This document shows, piece by piece, positions 1-5,855 of a DNA stretch of 5,855 nt (position 1 is its first letter; each line of letters opens with the position of its first letter). The notes under the pieces are model-generated. The model did no database searches and was not told the origin of the DNA. It saw only the letters and a program-made list of their open reading frames with translations. Origin of the DNA: Bacteroidota bacterium. Its GTDB lineage: Bacteria; Bacteroidota; Bacteroidia; Chitinophagales; Chitinophagaceae. Both the position numbers and the translations under genes were made by a program. The stretch spans positions 1 to 5,855 of the forward strand of contig JAPLER010000189.1 of NCBI GenBank assembly GCA_026391115.1. Direction: 5' to 3'.

Positions 1-37
1 CAATGTTTAATCACACATATTTCACATCTTCGCAGCT

Positions 38-2878
38 ATGCAAAATGATGCTATAGAAATCTTTGGAGCAAGAGAACATAATCTTAAAAATCTTGATATA
101 TCTATTCCCAAAAACAAGCTTGTTGTTTTTACTGGGGTTAGTGGTAGTGGCAAAAGTTCTTTGGCTTTTGATACCATTTACAATGAAGGACAACGTAGGT
201 ATATGGAAAGTTTTAGTGCCTATGCACGTCAGTTTTTGGGCGATATGGAAAGACCTGATGTTGATAAAATAACAGGGCTTTCTCCAGTAATTTCTATTGA
301 ACAAAAAACTACTAATAAAAACCCTAGAAGTACTGTAGGTACTGTAACAGAAGTGTATGACTTCTTGCGTTTATTATTTGCCAGAGCGAGTGATGCTTAC
401 AGCTACAACACTGGTAAAAAAATGGTAAAGTTTAGTGAAGAAGAAATTGTAGAAAACATATTTGAAAAGTTTGCCAATCAAAAAATCTCTTTATTAGCAC
501 CAATCATTCGTGGAAGAAAAGGACATTATAGAGAACTTTTTGAAGAAATTAGAAAGAAAGGGTTTTTAAAAGTAAGAATTGATGGAGAAATTACTGACCT
601 TACACCAAAACTGCAAGTTGATAGATACAAAATTCACGATATTGAAGTTGTTGTAGATAGAATGGCTGTCACAAAAGATATGAAAGTAAGGTTGAGCCAA
701 AGTGTACAACAATGCTTAAAAATGGGTAAAGGATTATTGTTTATTGCCAGCGAAAACAATAAAAAAAATGTTACCCAATACAGCAAACAATTAATGTGTT
801 TAGAAACTGGTATCAGTTACGAAGAACCCTCACCAAATGCTTTTTCATTTAACTCTCCTTATGGTTATTGCAATAACTGTAAGGGTTTGGGCAATGTGTA
901 TTCCATTGATATGGCTACTATTATTCCAGATAAAAGTATTGCTGTAAAAGATGGTGGCATTGTGCCTCTGGGCGAGGAAAGAGAAGCTAGTGTTTACAAT
1001 CAGGTAAAATTATTTGCCAGGAAATATAAAATTGATTTAGGCAAACCCATCAATCAATTAAGCACAGAACAAGTTAACTTACTATTGTTTGGAGATAAGA
1101 ATATTAGTAATACTCTAGAAATTGATTTAAACGATGAAAACATCCCTGAAACTTTTACAGGAAGTTATGAAGGCATTATCAATATGTTGAAAAGATGGTT
1201 TACATCTAGTCAAAGTAATGATGGTTTAAAGAGTTGGGTAGAGAAGTTTATGGAGTTGAGTAATTGCCCAACCTGTAATGGTTCAAGATTAAGAAAAGAA
1301 AGCCTTTGGTTTAAAGTAGCAGATAAAAATATTGCCGAATTAAGCAATATGAATTTAGATAAACTAATGCTGTGGTTTACAGATATTGAAAAGCAATTAA
1401 GCAACAAACAAACCACCATTGCTAAAGATGTATTAAAAGAAATCAGAGAGCGTTTACAGTTTTTATTAGATGTTGGTTTAACGTATCTTTCATTGAGTCG
1501 TCCTTCTAAAACCCTTAGTGGTGGAGAATCTCAGCGTATTCGTTTAGCCACACAAATTGGTTCTCAACTGCAAGGAATTACTTATATTTTAGATGAACCT
1601 AGTATTGGTTTGCATCAAAGAGACAACCATAGACTAATAACTGCATTGCAAAATCTTAGAGATATTGGCAATAGTGTTTTGGTAGTAGAACACGATAAAG
1701 ACATTATGCTGGCAAGTGATTATTTGGTGGACATTGGCCCCAAAGCAGGAAAGTTTGGTGGTAATATTGTTGCTGCTGGCACACCCAAAGAAGTGATAAA
1801 AAGTGGCAGCGAAACTGCACAATATTTAAGTGGTAAAAAGAAGATTGAAATACCCAAAGAACGCAGACAAGGCAATGGTAAAACCATTTCTTTAAAAGGT
1901 GTCAAAGGCAATAACATAAAGGGCATTAATGTTGATTTTCCTTTGGGTAAATTGATTGTGGTAAGTGGTGTTAGTGGTAGTGGTAAATCAACTTTAATTA
2001 ATGAAACGCTGTATCCCTTGCTGGCAAAGCATTGCTATGGCAGCAAGTATTTTACACAGGAGTTTAAAACCATTGATGGACTTGAACATATTGATAAAGT
2101 AATTGAAATAGACCAAAGCCCAATTGGTAGAACACCACGTAGCAACCCAGCAACTTATTGTGGATTTTTTACAGAAATACGAACCTTATTTGCAAGTGTA
2201 CCGGAGGCAAAAATTCGTGGTTATAATGCTGGGCGTTTTTCTTTTAATGTTAAAACTGGAAGATGTGATGTGTGTGAAGGTGGTGGAATGCGTGTTATTG
2301 AAATGAACTTTTTGCCAGATGTTCACGTGCATTGCGAAAAGTGCAATGGCAAACGCTATAACAGAGAAACCCTAGAAATTCGATACAAAGGAAAATCTAT
2401 TAGCGATGTATTGAATATGAGTGTGGATGAAGCCTGCGAATTCTTTAATACCATTCCCTGGATGTATAGAAAAATTAAAGTGTTGCAAGATGTTGGACTT
2501 GGTTATATCACACTTGGACAAAGTGCTGTAACACTTAGTGGTGGCGAAGCACAGCGTGTGAAACTAAGTACAGAGCTTGGCAAAAAAGATACTGGCAAAA
2601 CATTTTATATTTTAGATGAACCCACAACTGGCTTGCATTTTCAGGACATCAAATTATTGATGGATGTAGTGAATAAACTAGTTGACAGAGGCAACTCTGT
2701 TTTAATTATTGAACACAATTTAGATGTGATTAAAATGGCAGACCACATTATTGATATTGGACCAGAAGGTGGCGATGGTGGTGGTAAAGTTTTATTTGAA
2801 GGCACGCCAGAAGAAATGATTAAGAAAGCTAAGAACAGCCATACTGCAAAGTTTTTGAAAATAGAGATGGAAGTATAA
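38..2878 (+). CDS. uvrA: UvrABC system protein A (excinuclease ABC subunit A)
   Basis: Cytoplasmic DNA-damage sensor of nucleotide excision repair; a UvrA dimer scans DNA, loads UvrB on the lesion and leaves before UvrC cuts. The 946-residue product has the usual family length. Both ABC ATPase modules are complete: Walker A GVSGSGKS at 33-40 and 644-651, signature LSGGESQR at 493-500 and LSGGEAQR at 833-840, Walker B ILDEP at 517-521 and 858-862, and switch histidines in EHD (551-553) and EHN (892-894). The C-terminal zinc finger is intact (C743, C746, C766, C769), and another CxxC sits at C410/C413. The first zinc module keeps C254, C278 and C281, but the position matching the second cysteine is Thr257. 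The start is the ATG followed by the conserved N-terminal IEIFGAREHNLKN stretch. Only 37 bases precede it and they show no Shine-Dalgarno, as is usual in Bacteroidota. No hairpin terminator is visible just after the stop. Identification is very secure. Confidence 0.98.
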   Translation: MQNDAIEIFGAREHNLKNLDISIPKNKLVVFTGVSGSGKSSLAFDTIYNEGQRRYMESFSAYARQFLGDMERPDVDKITGLSPVISIEQKTTNKNPRSTVGTVTEVYDFLRLLFARASDAYSYNTGKKMVKFSEEEIVENIFEKFANQKISLLAPIIRGRKGHYRELFEEIRKKGFLKVRIDGEITDLTPKLQVDRYKIHDIEVVVDRMAVTKDMKVRLSQSVQQCLKMGKGLLFIASENNKKNVTQYSKQLMCLETGISYEEPSPNAFSFNSPYGYCNNCKGLGNVYSIDMATIIPDKSIAVKDGGIVPLGEEREASVYNQVKLFARKYKIDLGKPINQLSTEQVNLLLFGDKNISNTLEIDLNDENIPETFTGSYEGIINMLKRWFTSSQSNDGLKSWVEKFMELSNCPTCNGSRLRKESLWFKVADKNIAELSNMNLDKLMLWFTDIEKQLSNKQTTIAKDVLKEIRERLQFLLDVGLTYLSLSRPSKTLSGGESQRIRLATQIGSQLQGITYILDEPSIGLHQRDNHRLITALQNLRDIGNSVLVVEHDKDIMLASDYLVDIGPKAGKFGGNIVAAGTPKEVIKSGSETAQYLSGKKKIEIPKERRQGNGKTISLKGVKGNNIKGINVDFPLGKLIVVSGVSGSGKSTLINETLYPLLAKHCYGSKYFTQEFKTIDGLEHIDKVIEIDQSPIGRTPRSNPATYCGFFTEIRTLFASVPEAKIRGYNAGRFSFNVKTGRCDVCEGGGMRVIEMNFLPDVHVHCEKCNGKRYNRETLEIRYKGKSISDVLNMSVDEACEFFNTIPWMYRKIKVLQDVGLGYITLGQSAVTLSGGEAQRVKLSTELGKKDTGKTFYILDEPTTGLHFQDIKLLMDVVNKLVDRGNSVLIIEHNLDVIKMADHIIDIGPEGGDGGGKVLFEGTPEEMIKKAKNSHTAKFLKIEMEV

Positions 2879-2903
2879 GTTGAATTTTTTACTTTTATCT
2901 TTT

Positions 2904-3002
2904 ATGAAAAAAATAATATTCTTATTGCTTATTTGTAATTTGTGTAAAGCACAGCTTTACTATAGATATGACAACAATAACAATGAACTACTAACAGTAT
3001 AA
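2904..3002 (+). pseudogene. Signal-peptide ORF, probable 5' remnant of a secreted protein
   Basis: A 32-codon frame that begins 25 bases after the uvrA stop, on the same strand. It starts MKKIIFLLLICNLCKAQ: two lysines, a hydrophobic core and a small-residue KAQ cleavage site, a typical Bacteroidota Sec signal peptide ending near residue 16-17. Only about 15 polar residues follow (YYRYDNNNN, then ELLTV) before TAA. That is too little for a normal secreted domain, so I infer the surviving start of a truncated gene. A genuine very small secreted peptide is possible. I do not recognise the mature part. No in-frame or shifted continuation on the + strand looks like protein; a fragment read on the opposite strand begins 4 bases later. 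Confidence 0.45.
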
Positions 3003-3005
3003 CTA

Positions 3006-3095
3006 CTATGCATTTTCCTTATTACCAGTTGTATCTACTCCGTGTTCATCTTTACCAATACTTTCAATGCCATATTGGTCTGCCCATTTGGTCAT
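3006..3095 (-). pseudogene. Unrecognised 29-residue C-terminal-like fragment
   Basis: Reading frame beginning MTKWADQYGIESIGKDEHG and ending in TAG, with an in-frame TAA four codons upstream of the ATG. The composition is strongly hydrophilic and protein-like, resembling the cytoplasmic tail of a larger protein, but I cannot name the family. Its upstream part overlaps, in another frame, the end of the DUF2721-like frame at 3064-3213. The two could be pieces of one gene joined by an out-of-frame deletion, or the tail of a different gene. It could also be chance coding. There is no recognisable start signal. Confidence 0.25.
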
Positions 3096-3213
3096 AATTT
3101 TGTTTTAAACTGCGCACAATGGTAGCAATGGTTAAAAATCGGTTGGTGTAGGCCAATAAAATTAAGGAAGTAGCTGAAAATAATAGGGCAGGAGTTTCGA
3201 TGTTGAGGTTCAT
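3064..3213 (-). pseudogene. DUF2721-like membrane protein, N-terminal fragment
   Basis: A 49-residue frame with ATG at 3213. It begins MNLNIETPALLFSATSLILL and continues AYTNRFLTIATIVRSLKQNY, which I recognise as the N-terminal signature of DUF2721 family inner-membrane proteins: an xETPALLF start, one hydrophobic segment at about residues 8-32, an AYTNRFL motif, then a basic R/K stretch. From memory, full members have about 120-140 residues and two further transmembrane segments near the C-terminus; neither is present. After residue 42 the translation (MGRPIWH) no longer resembles the family and ends in TGA. I infer a truncated or frame-broken copy. The function of DUF2721 is unknown. The homology call is from memory, not from a search. 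Confidence 0.55.
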
Positions 3214-3360
3214 GATTTTTGGTGATAATTAGTAACAAAATGATAATAGCAAACAAATGCAATATTTACGGCTTTTTTACTAAACATAAATGGTGTTTTA
3301 TAAGGCAATAATAAGAAGATTAAGTTCAATATATTGCGTTTAATATCCACAACATATCAA
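3214..3360. other. AT-rich intergenic spacer with no gene
   Basis: This spacer lies between the DUF2721-like fragment and the pruA terminator. It is AT-rich with many stops in all frames. I see no RNA gene, repeat array or protein-like frame. It may hold the promoter of the minus-strand DUF2721-like fragment, but no convincing TTG/TAnnTTTG pair with correct spacing was found. Confidence 0.5.
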
Positions 3361-3390
3361 TAAAAAAGCCCTGCAATATTTGCAGGGCTT
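3361..3390 (-). terminator. Rho-independent terminator of pruA
   Basis: There is a perfect 11-bp inverted repeat, AAGCCCTGCAA at 3366-3376 and TTGCAGGGCTT at 3380-3390, with a 3-base loop. Read on the minus strand, the stem is followed by a run of Ts (3367 down to 3362). It lies about 20 bases past the pruA stop codon, the expected place and orientation. On the + strand only a short T run follows, so it serves mainly the minus-strand gene. Confidence 0.9.
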
Positions 3391-3409
3391 TACGTTATTA
3401 TCAATTAAA

Positions 3410-4873
3410 TTATGCTTCGTTTAAAAATGAATAACGATAATCAGTTGCAGCTACATAAGTTTCCTTAATAGTTCTAGCACTTAACCAGCGATACAAGTTA
3501 ATCATACTACCTGCTTTATCATTGGTACCACTTGCACGTGCACCACCAAATGGTTGTTGCCCTACTACTGCTCCTGTAGGTTTATCGTTAATATAAAAAT
3601 TACCTGCACTATGACGCAACTTAGCAGTAGCAATATCTGTAGCATATCTATCGTTACTAATTACAGCACCTGTTAAAGCATAAGCACTTGTTGTGTTTAC
3701 TATGTCCAATGTTTTTTCAAATTCATTGGCAGGGTAAACATAAATAGTTAATACTGGTCCAAAAATCTCTTCGCACATTGTAGCGTATTTAGGATCTGTA
3801 GTTTCTATAATAGTTGGCTGAATAAAATAGCCCTGTGTTTTATCACACTTCCCTCCTACCAATATGCTGGCTTTTTTACTACGTTTAGCAGCATCTATAT
3901 AAGATTTTATTTTATCAAAACTTTTAACATCAATTACAGCATTAATAAAATTGGTAAAGTCTTCGGTAGTTCCCATTTTCATACTTTCTACTCCAGCAAC
4001 CAATTTCTTTTTAATTGCATTTGCCAAATTGCTAGGTATATATGCTCGTGAAGCAGCACTACATTTTTGTCCTTGAAACTCAAATGCACCACGCAACAAT
4101 GCAGTAACAGTAACATCTACATCAGCACTTTTATGTGCAATTACAAAATCTTTACCACCTGTTTCACCCACAATTCTTGGGTAAGATTTATACATATTCA
4201 TATTCTTACCAATAGTCTCCCACATATTGTTGAACACACCTGTGCTACCAGTAAAATGTACACCTGCAAAGTCTTTATTATTAAAGCAAACTTTACCAAT
4301 AGTTGGTCCATCTACATAAATTAAATTAATCACCCCATCTGGTAAACCTGCTTCTCTCAATACTTTCATAAACATATTGGCACTATAAATCTGTGTGTTG
4401 GCTGGTTTCCACACTACTGTATTGCCACACATAGCAGCACTTGTAGGTAAATTACCACCAATTGCAGTAAAGTTAAAAGGGGTAATTGCCAACACAAATC
4501 CTTCCAATGCACGCCATTCCATTCTGTTGTGCATACCTGCACCACTTAAGGGTTGTTGCTTGTATATTTCGCTTAAAAAATGAACATTAAAACGTAAGAA
4601 ATCTATCAACTCGCAACTTGCATCAATCTCTGCCTGATAAGCATTTTTACTCTGCCCAAGCATTGTAGATGCATTAAGTTCAAATCTATAGCGAGTTGAA
4701 ATAAATTCTGCTGCCTTAACTAGAATTGATGAACGAACAACCCAGGAAAGATTTGACCATTGTCTTCTGGCTTTCATCGCTTCATCTATTGCCATCCTGA
4801 CTTCTTTCTCAGTTGCCATATGATACGTTGCTAAAACATGGTTATGGTCATGAGGAATTACAATTGTTGCCAA
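3410..4873 (-). CDS. pruA: 1-pyrroline-5-carboxylate dehydrogenase, main body (5' end frame-broken)
   Basis: NAD-dependent oxidation of L-glutamate-5-semialdehyde (from 1-pyrroline-5-carboxylate) to glutamate, the second step of proline catabolism, after proline dehydrogenase. The 487-residue open frame covers nearly the whole aldehyde dehydrogenase fold: TPFNFTAIGGN at 131-141, WKP 155-157, FTGS 207-210, general-base Glu237 in GETGGK, catalytic Cys271 in GQKCSA, EEIFGPV 368-374, NFYIND 425-430 and GQQPFGGARASGTNDK at 438-453. All key residues are intact. The most upstream possible start in this frame is a TTG at 4873; the first ATG is at 4819 (codon 19), leaving 469 residues. The family is about 540 residues long, and the missing N-terminus is encoded just upstream in another frame (4848-5012). 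The stop is followed by a strong terminator. No proline dehydrogenase gene is in view. The enzyme identity is near certain; whether the locus makes a working protein is unclear. Confidence 0.93.
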   Translation of the reverse strand: MATIVIPHDHNHVLATYHMATEKEVRMAIDEAMKARRQWSNLSWVVRSSILVKAAEFISTRYRFELNASTMLGQSKNAYQAEIDASCELIDFLRFNVHFLSEIYKQQPLSGAGMHNRMEWRALEGFVLAITPFNFTAIGGNLPTSAAMCGNTVVWKPANTQIYSANMFMKVLREAGLPDGVINLIYVDGPTIGKVCFNNKDFAGVHFTGSTGVFNNMWETIGKNMNMYKSYPRIVGETGGKDFVIAHKSADVDVTVTALLRGAFEFQGQKCSAASRAYIPSNLANAIKKKLVAGVESMKMGTTEDFTNFINAVIDVKSFDKIKSYIDAAKRSKKASILVGGKCDKTQGYFIQPTIIETTDPKYATMCEEIFGPVLTIYVYPANEFEKTLDIVNTTSAYALTGAVISNDRYATDIATAKLRHSAGNFYINDKPTGAVVGQQPFGGARASGTNDKAGSMINLYRWLSARTIKETYVAATDYRYSFLNEA

Positions 4874-5012
4874 TGTACATTGGTATGTCCATTTGCTGAG
4901 ATTTCAAATCTTTAATAGCTTCTTTCAATCTCAATTTTTCGGCACTGTTGGGAGCATAATTTAAAACAGGTTCATTGGCAGGGGTTGGGTAACTAAAATA
5001 TCCAAAATTCAT
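4848..5012 (-). pseudogene. pruA: Detached N-terminus of P5C dehydrogenase (pruA), out of frame with the body
   Basis: A 54-codon frame from ATG at 5012 to TGA at 4850-4848. It begins MNFGYFSYPTPANEPVLNYA and continues through LKSQQMDIPMYIG (residues 37-48), the normal N-terminus of PruA/ALDH4A1-type enzymes. After Gly48 it reads NNCNSS and stops, while the body resumes one frame over at TIVIPHDHNH. In human ALDH4A1, as I recall it, about 14 residues separate the equivalent Gly and Pro. Here 13 bases lie between the GGC and CCT codons, so roughly 29 bases are missing, which is not a multiple of three. The likely true start of the ancestral gene is therefore 5012. No slippery heptamer is seen at the junction, so programmed frameshifting is unlikely. 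Confidence 0.85.
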
Positions 5013-5309
5013 ATCGTTAAAAGTTTAGGCTGCAAAGAAAGAGAATTTTTAGTTTACAGTTTAGAGTTGATAGATGATAGCTAATTATTCATCGACGGTG
5101 TAGGTGATTTCTTTTAAAATTGTCTATCATAAAATATGGCTAAGTTTTCTTTAAATTTTGTTAAAAATAAATAGCCTTAAAGTAAGTTATTATAAGCACA
5201 GCAACAGTATTCATTGTTGTTAGTAATTTCTTTTATGATTTTTTTAACACCAATAATTTTGCTGTATCAAATTATACCATAGTTTTATTTTTTAAACAAC
5301 CCTTATTGT
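5013..5309. other. Divergent intergenic region between pruA and the vWA gene
   Basis: About 300 bases of AT-rich DNA, which must carry the promoters of pruA (leftward) and of the vWA gene (rightward). I find no protein-like frame, tRNA, or clear inverted or direct repeat array. On the minus strand TTTCTTTG (5040-5033) is one mismatch from the Bacteroidota -7 consensus TAnnTTTG and lies about 20 bases before the pruA ATG, but no matching -33 TTG was found, so it is not called. Confidence 0.5.
5254..5261 (+). promoter_or_regulatory. Possible Bacteroidota -7 promoter element
   Basis: TAATTTTG matches the Bacteroidota sigma-ABfr -7 consensus TAnnTTTG exactly and lies 48 bases before the ATG of the vWA gene. 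No TTG is present at the expected -33 distance; the nearest TTGs are more than 30 bases upstream. In AT-rich DNA such a match can arise by chance. Confidence 0.35.
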
Positions 5310-5855
5310 ATGATGAAGCGTTGCTTGCTTATATTTTTTATTGTAATTATATATGCCAATACTGTTTCTAGTCAGTATTATTTGCGTGGCATTGTTAAAG
5401 ACGAAAAAGGTAATAACCTACCTGATGTGAGTTTTAAATTATTTTCTACAAAACAAGTTCCTTATAAAAATGGCAGTGATGGTAGTTTTGGCTTAAACAC
5501 AAGACTAGCTACAGATACGATGTATTTAAGTGCAGATGGCTACGAAAATTTAACTGTTGCAGTTAATGTCAATCAGTACAATGTCATCACAATGAAACTG
5601 CAGCAAGGCGTTGTAAGCATTAGAAAAAAAGGATTGGCATCTAAAACCAAAGATTTGGATTTTGATGCAGGCTTATTTGCAGAAAAAGAAGGTGAAAGTT
5701 ATAGTGGTTTAATAGAAAATGAATTTTTGAAAACTGCTAAAAATGCCGAGACTGGTTTTGGGCTAAATGTTGACAGGGCTGCGTATAGTAATATTCGCAG
5801 GTTTATTAATAATGAAATGCGTGTGCCAGAAGATGCAGTGCGTATAGAGGAAATG
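5310..5855 (+). CDS. Secreted vWA/YfbK-like protein with carboxypeptidase-regulatory domain, 5' part
   Basis: The first 182 codons of a gene that stays open to the window edge. Residues 1-21 form a signal peptide (MMKRC, then a hydrophobic stretch, cleavage near VSS-Q). Residues about 24-98 look like a carboxypeptidase-regulatory beta-sandwich: GIVKDEKGNNLPDVSF, then a GSDGSF turn and LSADGYENL, the usual layout at the N-terminus of Bacteroidota surface proteins. Residues about 130-182 (YSGLIENEFLKTA, then a serine-free GFGLNVDRAAYSNIRRF and PEDAVRIEEM) match the conserved segment that precedes the von Willebrand factor A domain in YfbK-type proteins. The vWA/MIDAS domain and C-terminal part should follow outside the window. 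The role is probably envelope or surface protein interaction; the precise function is not known. Two adjacent ATGs (5310 and 5313) are possible starts. It is transcribed divergently from pruA. Confidence 0.85.
   Translation, partial: MMKRCLLIFFIVIIYANTVSSQYYLRGIVKDEKGNNLPDVSFKLFSTKQVPYKNGSDGSFGLNTRLATDTMYLSADGYENLTVAVNVNQYNVITMKLQQGVVSIRKKGLASKTKDLDFDAGLFAEKEGESYSGLIENEFLKTAKNAETGFGLNVDRAAYSNIRRFINNEMRVPEDAVRIEEM

Noticed and set aside
11..304. 97-codon open frame on the minus strand across the start of uvrA
   Set aside because: It lies opposite the highly conserved uvrA N-terminus and has no protein-like features; it is a shadow frame.
2944..2960. Perfect 7-bp inverted repeat GTAAAGC-ACA-GCTTTAC shortly after uvrA, a possible terminator
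   Set aside because: The stem is short and only partly GC, no T run follows on either strand, and it lies within the signal-peptide frame, where it encodes the KAQ region.
4067..4324. 85-codon + strand open frame inside pruA
   Set aside because: It is antisense to conserved aldehyde dehydrogenase motifs, including the catalytic region, and its translation has no recognisable features.
4848..4880. Programmed ribosomal frameshift joining the two pruA frames
   Set aside because: No slippery heptamer or downstream structure is apparent, and a simple shift would still leave about ten residues of the fold missing. PruA is not a known frameshift-regulated gene.
5201..5219. CAACA...TGTTG near-palindrome in the divergent region as an operator
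   Set aside because: Only five base pairs match, in AT-rich sequence, with no second copy or link to a regulator gene.

Overview
The window looks like chromosomal DNA of a Bacteroidota bacterium, probably Chitinophagaceae/Sphingobacteriales-like; the exact taxon is inference. The DNA is AT-rich and starts lack Shine-Dalgarno sequences. A TAnnTTTG-type -7 box lies in front of one gene, and the proteins are of types common in that phylum (PruA of the 'PHDH/GETGGK' type, DUF2721, and a secreted carboxypeptidase-regulatory plus vWA protein).

Layout. 38-2878 (+) is a complete uvrA, the damage-recognition ATPase of nucleotide excision repair. 2879-3409 is a gene-poor stretch with what look like gene fragments: a 32-residue signal-peptide ORF on + (2904-3002), an unrecognised 29-residue reading frame on - (3006-3095), and the N-terminal part of a DUF2721 membrane protein on - (3064-3213). 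3361-3390 is a strong hairpin terminator for the next gene. 3410-5012 (-) is pruA, encoding 1-pyrroline-5-carboxylate dehydrogenase, convergent with uvrA. Its first ~48 codons lie in a different frame from the remaining ~487. The break is near 4856-4868 and appears to be an out-of-frame net loss of about 29 nt. 5013-5309 is a divergent intergenic region with one plausible -7 element. 5310-5855 (+) is the start of a secreted vWA/YfbK-like protein that runs off the window.

The genes do not form one pathway: DNA repair, proline catabolism and a cell-surface protein sit side by side. The recurring theme is breakage. Between the two intact genes there are two or three truncated reading frames and one frame-broken housekeeping gene whose catalytic residues are all intact. 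This suggests either recent gene decay or base-level assembly/consensus errors; the sequence alone cannot separate the two. I see no evidence of a new multi-gene system, mobile element, CRISPR array or RNA gene.
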